Source of the DNA: Silicimonas sp. | Lineage (GTDB): Bacteria; Pseudomonadota; Alphaproteobacteria; Rhodobacterales; Rhodobacteraceae | Assembly (NCBI GenBank): GCA_022340315.1 | Contig: JAJDOD010000077.1 | Location: forward strand, 1 to 53,126 | Direction: 5' to 3' | Length of the DNA stretch: 53,126 bases | In this document: positions 1-8,268 of the stretch, piece after piece | Layout of the letters: every line of letters begins with the position of its first letter | How positions within the stretch are numbered: the first letter of the stretch is position 1 | Made by a program: the position numbers and the translations under genes | The notes under the pieces: model-generated | What the model saw: the letters and a program-made list of their open reading frames with translations, nothing else | What the model was told of the DNA's origin: nothing | Databases searched by the model: none

Positions 1-362
1 GCGTAGACGATGCCAATCGCGCCCGAGAGGATGCCCAGCGAGAACGAGAGGCCGACAATTTCAGATGTGCCCAGGTGGCCCGACGCGGTGACAAAGGCGA
101 TGATGCCGAAGACGGTGACGATCTGGACCGGTGCCCAGACCAGCGTGATGAGCCGGTGCCAGAAGAGCGAGGTGTCAGGCTTCTCGGTGTCGGCGTTGTC
201 GGTATTGAGGCCTGTTCCGAGGTCGATCAGCGAGACCAGGATCCACGCGCCGAGGAAGACAAGGGAAACCGTCCAGCCGCCCTGTGCCGCGCCGATCCAG
301 GCAAGTGGGATCAGGCCGAGGGATCCCCAGAAGGGAAGGGCGTTCAGGAAGCCGGTGCGCAT
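1..362 (-). CDS. alkB: Alkane 1-monooxygenase-like membrane protein (partial, N-terminal part)
   Basis: This is the N-terminal ~120 residues of a minus-strand gene cut by the window edge. It opens with MRTGFLNALPFWGSLGLIPLAW and shows hydrophobic segments near residues 8-22, 28-44, 72-92 and 100-120. The arrangement resembles the start of AlkB-type non-heme di-iron alkane hydroxylases, which hydroxylate terminal C-H bonds of alkanes at the inner membrane. The diagnostic His boxes lie beyond the edge, so the substrate cannot be confirmed; a fatty acid desaturase-like relative is possible. The ATG at 362 is the first start after an in-frame stop. It lies 25 bp downstream of mutY on the same strand, so the two may be co-transcribed. 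Confidence 0.72.
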   Translation of the reverse strand, partial: MRTGFLNALPFWGSLGLIPLAWIGAAQGGWTVSLVFLGAWILVSLIDLGTGLNTDNADTEKPDTSLFWHRLITLVWAPVQIVTVFGIIAFVTASGHLGTSEIVGLSFSLGILSGAIGIVY

Positions 363-387
363 GGCCGCGATTCAATGGCGAAACGTG

Positions 388-1446
388 TCAGGAATCAACA
401 AGCGACCTCGCCACAAGGTCGAATGCCTTGCGCATCACCGTTGGCAGATCTCCGGGACGGAAGTCGGAAGCCGGAACGAAAATGCCGATGCGTGGTTCGG
501 AGTGCGCGTCAAGATGGGCGATGCGCAGGGCGAGCTTGAGATGAAAGTGGGTGAAGGTGTGCCGGACCTCGGCGCCGGGATCGCGCCAAACTGCCTGCAC
601 AGGCGGCGTTTCGACGGGGGCATCGCCCCAGGCGCTTCCCGGCCAGCCCAGCATGCCGCCGAGGAGCCCGCTTTCGGGTCTTCGCTCGAGCAGCCATGCG
701 CCGTCGGCGCGACGTCCGAGATAGGCGATGCCGTAGCGGGTGGGTTTGGGTTTCTTATTCTCTTTGGCGGGAAGTTCGGATTGAACGCCGAGGGCGCGGG
801 CCTTGCACGGTGCCGACCAGGGACAGATGCCGCATGCAGGCGATCGGGGCGTGCAGATTGTCGCTCCGAGATCCATGACCGCTTGCGCATAGTCGCCGGG
901 TCGGTTGCCGGGGGTCAGTTCCGTCGCCAGGCGTGTCAGTTCTGGTTTCGCGCGGGGCAGCGCGGTTTCGACGGCGTGCAGACGCGCCATGACCCGCTCG
1001 ACATTGCCATCGACGACCGTTTCGGGCTGATCGAAGGCGATCGCTGCGATTGCCGAAGCGGTGTAGGGACCGATGCCCGGCAGTTTCAGCAGGGCTTCGC
1101 GATTGCCGGGGAAGATGCCGCCGTATTCACCTGCAATGATGCGTGCGCATTTCAGGAGGTTGCGGGCACGGGCGTAGTATCCGAGACCTGCCCATTCGGC
1201 CATCACACGGTCGTCCGGCGCGGCGGCGAGGTCGGAGACCGTGGGCCAGAGGGATGTAAATTTCTGAAAATAGGACGTTACCGCGGCGACCGTCGTTTGT
1301 TGCAGCATGATTTCGGAGAGCCACACACGGTAGGGATCCGGCTTCACGCCCGCCCGGCGGTCGCCGGGGCCGACCCGCCACGGGAGTGCCCGCGCATGCA
1401 CGTCGTACCAGGCAAGCAACTCTGTGGCTCCGGTGGTTTCACGCAA
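388..1446 (-). CDS. mutY: A/G-specific adenine glycosylase MutY
   Basis: MutY removes adenine mispaired with 8-oxoguanine in base excision repair. The 352-residue protein has the full family pattern. The SEIMLQQT block carries the catalytic Glu (about E45). A helix-hairpin-helix LPGIGPYTA lies near residues 122-130, and the catalytic Asp is in VVDGN (D146). A C-x6-C-x2-C-x5-C [4Fe-4S] motif spans C198-C214. A C-terminal NUDIX-like 8-oxoG-recognition domain follows, with HTFTHFHL. The start is TTG, preceded by a purine-rich GAGGGGAA about nine bases upstream, and the next gene diverges. Length and motifs are normal for the family. Confidence 0.96.
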   Translation of the reverse strand: MRETTGATELLAWYDVHARALPWRVGPGDRRAGVKPDPYRVWLSEIMLQQTTVAAVTSYFQKFTSLWPTVSDLAAAPDDRVMAEWAGLGYYARARNLLKCARIIAGEYGGIFPGNREALLKLPGIGPYTASAIAAIAFDQPETVVDGNVERVMARLHAVETALPRAKPELTRLATELTPGNRPGDYAQAVMDLGATICTPRSPACGICPWSAPCKARALGVQSELPAKENKKPKPTRYGIAYLGRRADGAWLLERRPESGLLGGMLGWPGSAWGDAPVETPPVQAVWRDPGAEVRHTFTHFHLKLALRIAHLDAHSEPRIGIFVPASDFRPGDLPTVMRKAFDLVARSLVDS

Positions 1447-1527
1447 TGTTTATTTCCCCTCTTGGCTTTCGGGTGGCGATGGGCGCTCTGTCCTCTAGAA
1501 TGGGGTAGAGTGTCAGGAAGGCAACCG

Positions 1528-2043
1528 ATGACAGGAAGCGAGACAAGAGACGGCATCAGGCGTCGCAAGCGCGGCTTCGAACGCGCTGGCGCGCTGGCGG
1601 AAGGCCGTATCCGTGCAGGCAGCGAGTCGCGCGGGTTCGCTGTGTCGCGGCTTCTGACCCGCTGGGCCGAGATCGTCGGGCCGGACATTGCGCCGCTCGC
1701 GCGCCCGGTGGAGATTTCCTATGGGCGCGGGTTTGGCGCGACGCTGACGCTGCTGACGACGGGTGCGCAGGCGCCGATGCTGGAGATGCAGAAGGAAACG
1801 ATCCGCGAGCGCGTCAACGCCTGCTATGGCTATGCCGCGGTTCAGAAGGTGCGCATCACGCAGACGGCGGCCACTGGATTCGCCGAAGGTCAGGCGATTT
1901 TCGAACACAGGACCGAGACGCACCCGGAACCGGCCAGGATAACCCCCGAGGCCCGAGAAGCCGCGAAGGCGGTCGCGGATGCCGACCTGCGAAGTGCCCT
2001 TGAACGCCTGGGCGCCAACGTCCTATCTCAGGCCAAACGGTAG
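1528..2043 (+). CDS. DUF721 (DciA-like) protein
   Basis: A 171-residue protein of the DUF721 family. Members called DciA load or assist the replicative helicase DnaB in bacteria that lack DnaC, which makes that role likely here but inferred. Visible features are the conserved N-terminal region around FAVSRLLTRWAEIVGPDIA (residues ~39-57) and the RPVEISYGRGFGATLTLLT strand region. A variable Ala/Glu-rich C-terminus follows. The ATG at 1528 was chosen because the family core begins shortly after it; the same frame stays open far upstream only as the antisense shadow of mutY. It diverges from mutY and runs into the dsbA-like gene 15 bp later, a pairing common in Rhodobacterales. Confidence 0.82.
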   Translation: MTGSETRDGIRRRKRGFERAGALAEGRIRAGSESRGFAVSRLLTRWAEIVGPDIAPLARPVEISYGRGFGATLTLLTTGAQAPMLEMQKETIRERVNACYGYAAVQKVRITQTAATGFAEGQAIFEHRTETHPEPARITPEAREAAKAVADADLRSALERLGANVLSQAKR

Positions 2044-2058
2044 AAGAGAGTACCCTCA

Positions 2059-2727
2059 ATGACCCGCACGATTTCGATTTTCGTAGCACTCGCCTGCCTC
2101 GCCATCGGTGGCTGGGTGCTGACGTCGCAAAACCAGACCCCCGCCGATGCCTTCGGGGCGGCCTTTGCGCAGGACGCGTCCGAGGTTGATACGTCAATGA
2201 TCCAGGACATGACGCTGGGCAATCCGGACGCAACGGTGACCGTGGTCGAGTATGCCTCGTTCACGTGCCCGCATTGCGCGGCGTTCCATGCCGAGAACTT
2301 CAAGAAGCTCAAGGCGGATTACATCGACAGTGGAAAGATCAAGTTCGTCTACCGGGATGTCTATTTTGACCGTCCCGGTCTTTGGGCCGCGATCGTGGCA
2401 CGGTGCGGCGAGGGGGCGGAGAACCGATTCTTCGGCATCGCTGATATGCTGTACCAGAAGCAGCGCGACTGGGCGGGCCAGGACACACCGCAGGCAATCG
2501 TCGACCGCTTGCGGACCATCGGCAAGACCGCCGGTCTTTCCGATGATCAATTGGAAGCGTGCCTCTCGGACGGCGACAATGCGCAGGCACTCTATGCCTA
2601 TTATGTGAAGAACGTGGAAGAGGATGGCGTCAATTCGACACCGTCCTTCGTTATCAATGGCAAGAAGTACTCCAACATGCCGTACGAGGAAATGAAAGAG
2701 ATCCTCGACGCGGCGTTGGCCAGCTGA
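2059..2727 (+). CDS. DsbA-family periplasmic thiol oxidoreductase
   Basis: A 222-residue thioredoxin-fold protein with an N-terminal signal/anchor (residues ~5-22) and the redox motif C70-P-H-C73. The cis-proline loop reads NSTPSF, and a helical insertion follows as in DsbA and the Com1-like oxidoreductases. It would form or shuffle disulfides in exported proteins. LGNPDATVTVVEYASFTCPHC is typical of the alphaproteobacterial DsbA-like group. It follows the DUF721 gene by 15 bp and is likely co-transcribed. Its stop lies 2 bp from the convergent lpxK stop. Confidence 0.92.
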   Translation: MTRTISIFVALACLAIGGWVLTSQNQTPADAFGAAFAQDASEVDTSMIQDMTLGNPDATVTVVEYASFTCPHCAAFHAENFKKLKADYIDSGKIKFVYRDVYFDRPGLWAAIVARCGEGAENRFFGIADMLYQKQRDWAGQDTPQAIVDRLRTIGKTAGLSDDQLEACLSDGDNAQALYAYYVKNVEEDGVNSTPSFVINGKKYSNMPYEEMKEILDAALAS

Positions 2728-2729
2728 CC

Positions 2730-3710
2730 CTAAAGCGCCGCGAGCCGATCACCGATTGCTGCGGCATCGTGAAGGTGTAGGCGCACCGGCAGCGCCAGGA
2801 CCTTGCTACGGAAGCCGTCCGGGAGTCGGACGGCGTCCTTCTCGGTCGTGACGAGTTGGGCGTTCAATGCCTGTGCTTCCAGTTCCAGCCGTTTCATGAG
2901 CGCGTCCGATAGCGCCTGATGGTCGTCCAGCGCCTCGGCACGGACCAGTTCGGCACCGGTCGAGCGCACGGTACGGAAGAACTTTTCGGGGTGGCCGATA
3001 CCGGCAAAGGCCAGCACTTTCTGCCCCGTCCATTCCATGCCGGTTTCCAGCAGTTCGAGTTCCGCGGTCACGTGCGGGACCGAGACGTGGTGTCCCCAGG
3101 TTTCCCTGAAGCGCTTCTGCGCGGCCGTGTCGCCGATGGACACAAGAAAATCTGCGCGCGCCAGACCGGCAGCGACCGGTTCCCTAAGCGGGCCGGCGGG
3201 AAGGACGCGGCCGTTACCGAACCCGATTGCCGCATCGACAACGACGAGGCTCAGCGTTTTCGGAACGCCTGGATTCTGGTGGGCATCGTCCAGCAGGACG
3301 ATCTCGGCGCCCGCGTCCCCGGCCAGCGCGACACCGGCGGCGCGGTCTTTTGCGATCCAGGTCGGGGCGAACGCACTGAGGAGAAGCGGTTCGTCACCGA
3401 CCTCTGCGGCTGTGTGACGGGCAGGATCAACGCGCAGCGGGCCCGGTTCGCTGCCTTTGTAGCCGCGCGAGACGATATGCACCGCTCGCCCCTGAAGCAT
3501 CTCCGCCAGTGCGATGACCGTGGGTGTCTTGCCTGTGCCGCCGACGTTCAGGTTGCCGACCGATATCACCGGCACGCCCGGACGGATGACAGGATCACGC
3601 GCGGTGCGCCGCGCCGTGGCATTGGCGTAGATCGCCGCCAAAGGAGACAGGAGATGCGCCTGCCAGCCAGGCGCGTTGGCGGGGTTGTTCCAGAATGCCG
3701 GGGGCCGCAT
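2730..3710 (-). CDS. lpxK: Tetraacyldisaccharide 4'-kinase LpxK
   Basis: LpxK phosphorylates the 4' position of the lipid A disaccharide at the cytoplasmic face of the inner membrane. The 326-residue protein begins with the usual MRPPAFWNN and carries the P-loop GNLNVGGTGKT at residues 52-62. The SRGYKG motif and the DDAHQNP motif, which contributes metal and catalytic acid residues, are both present. VTTEKDAVRLP near the C-terminus is also diagnostic. Its ATG shares one base with the stop of the upstream Kdo-transferase homologue (TGATG), so translation is probably coupled. Confidence 0.95.
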   Translation of the reverse strand: MRPPAFWNNPANAPGWQAHLLSPLAAIYANATARRTARDPVIRPGVPVISVGNLNVGGTGKTPTVIALAEMLQGRAVHIVSRGYKGSEPGPLRVDPARHTAAEVGDEPLLLSAFAPTWIAKDRAAGVALAGDAGAEIVLLDDAHQNPGVPKTLSLVVVDAAIGFGNGRVLPAGPLREPVAAGLARADFLVSIGDTAAQKRFRETWGHHVSVPHVTAELELLETGMEWTGQKVLAFAGIGHPEKFFRTVRSTGAELVRAEALDDHQALSDALMKRLELEAQALNAQLVTTEKDAVRLPDGFRSKVLALPVRLHLHDAAAIGDRLAAL

Positions 3711-4975
3711 CAGCCGGAGGCCTCGCGGTCTTCGATAATCTCGAGCATGACATCCGCCATGCGTTCGACCACATGGGCGCTTTCAGTTGTGGTTGCCCAT
3801 GCTGCCTGCGCGAGCGATGCCGCCCGGTCCGGCGCCAGCAACGAGATGACGGCGTTGCCCAGTTCCTCGGCGTTGGCGACGGGAAGGCTTGCGCCGTTCG
3901 CGGCCAGCGCCCGGAACCTTGCGGGGTTCTCGCCGGTATTCGGCCCGTGAAGAACTGCCGAGCCAAGCACCGCCGGCGCGAAGGGATCCGTGGGCTGCAC
4001 ATCCGCAGACAAGGTGCCGCCGATAAAGCTGGCCGGTGCAAGCCGGTACCAGAGCCCGAGTTCGCCCTCGGTATCTGCCATGTATATCTGTGTTTCGGGA
4101 TCGGGTTCGTCCTGGTCGGATCGCTTTGCGACGCGCCAACCCAGTGCTTCGAGATCGGCAACGATGCCGTCGGCATCGGTGGCGTCACGCGGGACGAGGA
4201 TGAGCAGCAGGCGATGTGCCGAGCGAAATGCCTTGCGATGGGCGGCCTCCAGGATTGCGACCTCGTCGCGTTCGACTTCCGCGGCGAGCCAGACCGGGCG
4301 GCCACCGAGATTGCGGGCAAGATCGTCGCATTCCGCTTCGTTGCAGCGAAGAGCGAAAACGGTATCGGAAAGCGGTCCCGTGATCTCGACCTTGATGTCT
4401 TGGTTACGCAATTGCAGGCGCATGGCGTTGGCCTCGGAAGCCGAGGGCGAGAAGACCGTGTGCATAGATTGCATGAAGGGCGGGAGGCGGCGGTTTGCTG
4501 GCTCGGCCTTGCGGGAACTCTCTGCCTGAAAGAGCGGGACGCCTCTGGCTGCGGCCAATTCAATCAGCCTGCGCCGCTCCGGCTTTCCGATGACCACGCC
4601 GAAGTCGGGTCGCCACTTGTCCAGGAACTGCCTGATATTCTGTTCAGTATCAGGAGGCGCGTCCTGGCGCAGAACCTGAGCCAGAACTCCGGGAACGAGC
4701 GGGCCGGCGTCGAGGTGCGTGACCAGCGTGTTTACCGGTGCCGCCAGCCTCCTTGAAAGCGCCTGTGCGAGGGCCGGTGCAGGGCTTGCATCGGTCGCCG
4801 GGCCGCAGAGGACCCAGATCAGGCAGCCGTCCGGCCGCGCCTGTTCAACCGTGTGCGTGGCGTCTTGCGAAACGGGTTGCGCCCTCGCATCGGGTCTGCT
4901 GCCCGCGAGCCTTTTCAGGCTTTGTGCGACCTGCTTCAGTCGCAGACCGATGCCAGGACGCGAGGGGGCGGTCAG
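3710..4975 (-). CDS. Divergent Kdo transferase (WaaA/KdtA)-like protein, CTG start likely
   Basis: This is a 421-residue GT-B glycosyltransferase-fold protein of the WaaA family, which adds Kdo to lipid A precursors. Recognisable parts are QFLDKWRPD (residues ~116-124), SAHRLLLILVPR, ADTEGELGLWYRLA and FIGGTL with LGSAVLHGPN. In canonical WaaA the N-terminal HA-SVGE motif holds the general base and an ESELWP motif holds a second acidic residue. Here the aligned stretches read LIWVLCGPATD (~52-62) and FGVVIGKPERR (~125-135), so both expected glutamates seem absent. The GGHNPLEP-like motif is also altered. No ATG, GTG or TTG occurs in frame before residue 127. A CTG at 4975 overlaps the upstream stop as CTGA, which suggests a coupled CTG start. 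It sits between DUF4170 and lpxK. The protein could be an active divergent enzyme or a remodelled paralogue. Confidence 0.75.
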   Translation of the reverse strand: MTAPSRPGIGLRLKQVAQSLKRLAGSRPDARAQPVSQDATHTVEQARPDGCLIWVLCGPATDASPAPALAQALSRRLAAPVNTLVTHLDAGPLVPGVLAQVLRQDAPPDTEQNIRQFLDKWRPDFGVVIGKPERRRLIELAAARGVPLFQAESSRKAEPANRRLPPFMQSMHTVFSPSASEANAMRLQLRNQDIKVEITGPLSDTVFALRCNEAECDDLARNLGGRPVWLAAEVERDEVAILEAAHRKAFRSAHRLLLILVPRDATDADGIVADLEALGWRVAKRSDQDEPDPETQIYMADTEGELGLWYRLAPASFIGGTLSADVQPTDPFAPAVLGSAVLHGPNTGENPARFRALAANGASLPVANAEELGNAVISLLAPDRAASLAQAAWATTTESAHVVERMADVMLEIIEDREASG

Positions 4976-5217
4976 CTGCCCAACTCCTCGGTCGAGGATG
5001 CGGCCGCCTCTTCGTCGCGAAGCCTGTGAAGGTGCGCGATGTAATAGCGCATATGTGCATTGTCGACCGTCCGTTGCGCGGCCGATTTCCAGGCGTCGTA
5101 GGCGGTGGCATAGTCCGGGAAGATGCCGACGATGTCGATCTGATCCACGTCCCGAAAGACGTTTTTCGACGGGTCTACAAGTTCGCCGCCAAAGACGAGA
5201 TGAAGCCGTTGTGTCAT
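4972..5217 (-). CDS. DUF4170 family protein
   Basis: An 81-residue cytoplasmic protein of the DUF4170 family, which is confined mostly to alphaproteobacteria and has no established function. It starts MTQRLHLVFGGELVDP, with GIFPDYATAYDAWKSAAQ in the middle and ends in an acidic Ala-rich tail. The ATG at 5217 is favoured over an upstream in-frame ATG because GGAG lies at the correct spacing and the conserved family start begins there. Its stop overlaps the proposed CTG start of the Kdo-transferase homologue. Gene order suggests a lipopolysaccharide-related job, which is inference only. Confidence 0.85.
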   Translation of the reverse strand: MTQRLHLVFGGELVDPSKNVFRDVDQIDIVGIFPDYATAYDAWKSAAQRTVDNAHMRYYIAHLHRLRDEEAAASSTEELGS

Positions 5218-5295
5218 GTTTTTACTCCAAATCCGGTTTCTCGGGAAGCTACCGGCCCTTGCTCTACCGTCAAGCGTCCGCCCGAACACGGCGGT

Positions 5296-6060
5296 TCAGC
5301 GCCTTAGCACCGTCTTGGGGCGATGCTTCGGGACCGACAACTTCTGGCGGCTGCCATCGCGCAAGGCGAAACATACTCCGTCGTCGAAAACGACCGGGAT
5401 CAGCGGATTTCCCCAGCCGGCGCCGGTGTCGATGTTCACGCGGTTGCCGTAATGCGTCGGCTCGTCGACCGGGGTGTGCCCATGCACGATAAGCGCCTCG
5501 TGATCGTCGAGGTGCCAGAGGAACTCGTCGCGAATCCAAAGCAGGTCGTCCTCGTCCTGGGCTTCGAGGGGGAAGCCGGGGCGAATACCTGCGTGGACGA
5601 ATATCATTCCTTCCGCCCGCACCCAAAGCGGAAGACCCTTTAGAAACGTGGCATGGCTTTCGGGGATACCGGCGCGTGCCCGGCGCGCAAACTTCTCGGC
5701 TTTCTCGAGAACCGATTTTCTGAAGCCGTACGAAGAGAGAGTCGCCTGGCCGCCCATGACGCTGTGAAACCAGCTGACCCCGTTGCGAAGCCTCGGGTCC
5801 GTACCGTCGCCGCCCAGCAAAAAATCGCAGAAAATCCGGTCGTGGTTGCCCTTCAGCACCTGCCAGTCTTCACCCGCGGCGATACCGTCGATCAGGTACT
5901 GGATGACGTCATGTGTCGCTGGCCCGCGATCGCAGAGATCACCGAGATGGATAACGGGCGCCCTATCGACATTCTGTCGCGCCATGTCTTCGCGGATCGC
6001 ATCGTGCGCCGCGTGCAGCTTGTCGATATGGCCGTGTATGTCGCCGACAGCGTAGATCAT
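5296..6060 (-). CDS. PPP-type metallophosphoesterase (serine/threonine phosphatase-like)
   Basis: A 254-residue calcineurin-like phosphoesterase of the bacterial PP1/ApaH-like group. It shows all metal-binding motifs in order: GDIHGH (residues ~6-11), GDLCDRG (~39-45) and GNHDR (~72-76). Two later histidine blocks, FVHAGIRPG and VHGHTP, follow. It would hydrolyse phosphoesters in the cytoplasm; protein, diadenosine tetraphosphate or RNA 5' ends are all possible substrates. The ATG at 6060 places GDIHGH at the usual distance; a GTG three codons upstream is an alternative. It lies downstream of, but 163 bp from, the iron-sulfur gene. That 163-bp gap shows no recognisable feature. Confidence 0.92.
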   Translation of the reverse strand: MIYAVGDIHGHIDKLHAAHDAIREDMARQNVDRAPVIHLGDLCDRGPATHDVIQYLIDGIAAGEDWQVLKGNHDRIFCDFLLGGDGTDPRLRNGVSWFHSVMGGQATLSSYGFRKSVLEKAEKFARRARAGIPESHATFLKGLPLWVRAEGMIFVHAGIRPGFPLEAQDEDDLLWIRDEFLWHLDDHEALIVHGHTPVDEPTHYGNRVNIDTGAGWGNPLIPVVFDDGVCFALRDGSRQKLSVPKHRPKTVLRR

Positions 6061-6223
6061 TGCGCTCACATACTCGGCTTTCGATCCGGGATCCAACCGT
6101 CGGATTGTCATTCGAAGCGAAATGATCGGTCGATGGCGCAGAGAAACGACTTCAGGCCCGAAATTTGCGCTGATCGTTACGCAGCGAGCGCACTGGACCC
6201 CAACCGCTCCTCGCCAAGGCCCC

Positions 6224-8191
6224 TCACTCGCCGTCGCGTTCCCTGAGATCGTCGTCGGTGGTCCGAACGCGCGGACGATCACCCACACGGAACGGCGAGT
6301 TTTCCTGATGATACTGCGCATTTACGCGGCAGTTGTCGCACATCTGGATCAGGCGCACCTGGTCACCGCCCTGATACATCCAATGCTTGTCCGAGAGTTT
6401 CTCGACGATCGTTTCGATGGTCGAGCGGACACCGAACGGCGTGCCGCACTCGACGCATTCAAAGGGCTCTTCCTCGTGGAGCGTGCGATAGCTCAGCGCC
6501 TCTTTGCGAAGGTCAAGCCGAGGGTTCAGCGTGATCGCCGTCTCCGGGCAGGCATTCGCGCAAATCCCGCATTGCAGGCAGGCGGTTTCCTGGAAGCGGA
6601 CCGAGGGTTTGTCGGGATTGTCGCCTAACGCCCCGGCTGGGCAAAGCGAAACGCAGGCGAGGCAGAGCGTGCAGGCGTCGGTGTCGATATTGATTTGCCC
6701 GTAGGGCGCGCCCGCAGGGAGGGACAACACGGCGGCGTCTCCGTTCAGGGCCGTTGCCGCCAGCCGGGTCACATCTCGGCGACCGCCGAGTGGCAGTACC
6801 GGATTTGCCACCGGTTCTCCGGTCGTGGCACCGTATAGCGCGGCCTCCATCGCGTCCGGGTCTTCGACGTCGAGAAGGCGAGCCAACGATCCGGGCGCGA
6901 TCGCGTTGGCAAGCGCGAGTTCGCGGTAAATCACGGCACGATCACTTCGGGGGCCGGGCATCAGGGCAACACTGGCAAAGCCAACGCCGAGTGCGGCGAG
7001 AATTTCGGCGTGACCGACGCCTTCGACAGACGCAACCTCGACCGGAATGACGTCGGCGGGAAGCCCTTGTCCGTAGCGTGCGGACAGACGGATCATGTCC
7101 CCGCCCCAGTCCGCCTCGTGGAACAGAACGCGCGGCGCAATGCCTCCGGCGGCGCGGAAGGTAGCGGCGAGGGTACGCAGCCGGGCGAACAGTGTCGCCA
7201 CAGGCGGATCGTCATACGAGGCCGCGCCCGAGGGGCAGACCGCCGCGCAGGCCCCGCAGCCTGCGCAGATATCGGTGTCGATTGCGACCGTATCGCCGTC
7301 GGCGGTGATCGCCCCGGTCGGGCAGACGTTCAGGCAGCGGTCGCAGCCCGTCCGGCTGGCGCGGGAATGGGCGCAGATCGTGGGATCGAAACGGATGTAG
7401 AGCGGTTTTTCAAAGACCCCCTGCAGGTCTTTCGCCTGGGCAATCGAGCGCTCGACCGCCAGCGGGTCGCCCGGATCGGCGCGCACATAGCCTTCGCGTT
7501 TGTGGTCGGCGGGGAAAAGCGGCGCCTGGCCGCGCAGATCGAGAATGATGTCGCATGTCGACTTCGCGCCATCTTTCGGCGCTCCGAACCGGCCAGCGCC
7601 GCGCCCTCCTGGCTGGAGCGACCGAAACGCATCGACGGTGATCGAAAAACCACCCAACGCACCTGCCGCGAACTTCAGGTGGCCGGTTGCAATATCAAAT
7701 CGGCCGTCCGGCGCGATATCGTCTGGCGTGTCGGTCAGCAGGCAGGTTACGGCAAGCGCATCGGAAAGCCGGTCCGCGGCGGCTAGCGCGGTTTCGGCCC
7801 GGCCAAGGATGAGACAGGTCCCCTCGGAGACAACGTCTTTGGCCGGTGTGTCGGGGCGCGGCAGGGCGGCTTCGGCAAGCAGAGCTGCCTGCTTGGGGAA
7901 TGCGTCTGCCTCGGCGGTCCAACCTGCCCTGTCCCTGATATCGACGGTCGCCAGCCGGGCCTCGGCGCCAAGTTCCTCGGCCAGTTCCTCGAACAGCGCC
8001 GCCATCTGGCCGCAGGCGACAAGCGTCGTGCCCTCACGCCCGAGAGCCGCCCCGGCGATGTCAATGTCGGACGTGCAAAGTGCGGTGGCCGTCATCACCT
8101 CGACCTCGCCCAAACCGGCAGCCGCAGTCCTGGCGTCGATCCGCATCGAATCGTCGCACGAGCACAGAAGCAGCCGTTCGATCTTTGCCAT
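6224..8191 (-). CDS. Multi-cluster 4Fe-4S ferredoxin-type protein of the formate dehydrogenase locus
   Basis: A 655-residue cytoplasmic iron-sulfur protein. It has two separate ferredoxin regions: one with CDRCLNVCP and CAGCGACAAVCP around residues 280-325, and one with CTLCLACVSLCP and CLQCGICANACP around residues 510-560. A further CVECGTPF...CDNCR cysteine set lies near the C-terminus. The N-terminal 250 residues carry isolated cysteines (LLLCSCDDS) and no recognised catalytic motif. Proteins of this architecture neighbour formate dehydrogenase genes in Rhodobacterales and may carry electrons for enzyme maturation or sulfur transfer; the role is not proven. The second of two adjacent ATGs (8191) has the better spacing from GGGAGG. 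It diverges from the DUF3305 gene across 77 bp. Confidence 0.87.
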   Translation of the reverse strand: MAKIERLLLCSCDDSMRIDARTAAAGLGEVEVMTATALCTSDIDIAGAALGREGTTLVACGQMAALFEELAEELGAEARLATVDIRDRAGWTAEADAFPKQAALLAEAALPRPDTPAKDVVSEGTCLILGRAETALAAADRLSDALAVTCLLTDTPDDIAPDGRFDIATGHLKFAAGALGGFSITVDAFRSLQPGGRGAGRFGAPKDGAKSTCDIILDLRGQAPLFPADHKREGYVRADPGDPLAVERSIAQAKDLQGVFEKPLYIRFDPTICAHSRASRTGCDRCLNVCPTGAITADGDTVAIDTDICAGCGACAAVCPSGAASYDDPPVATLFARLRTLAATFRAAGGIAPRVLFHEADWGGDMIRLSARYGQGLPADVIPVEVASVEGVGHAEILAALGVGFASVALMPGPRSDRAVIYRELALANAIAPGSLARLLDVEDPDAMEAALYGATTGEPVANPVLPLGGRRDVTRLAATALNGDAAVLSLPAGAPYGQINIDTDACTLCLACVSLCPAGALGDNPDKPSVRFQETACLQCGICANACPETAITLNPRLDLRKEALSYRTLHEEEPFECVECGTPFGVRSTIETIVEKLSDKHWMYQGGDQVRLIQMCDNCRVNAQYHQENSPFRVGDRPRVRTTDDDLRERDGE

Positions 8192-8268
8192 CATCGTCCT
8201 CCCCGGAGGCGCATCTTGATGGGATGTTTTGACAAAGGCAATCCGGCTATGGTCTCGTCGGGTTCGCG

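Noticed and set aside
10-2043. A 677-codon open frame covering mutY and the DUF721 gene
   Set aside because: Its first 500 codons are antisense to mutY, which has full motifs. Only the end, from 1528, is a real gene.
8225-8250. TTGACA and TATGGT as a sigma-70 promoter before DUF3305
   Set aside because: The spacing is only about 13 bases, too short for a normal promoter.
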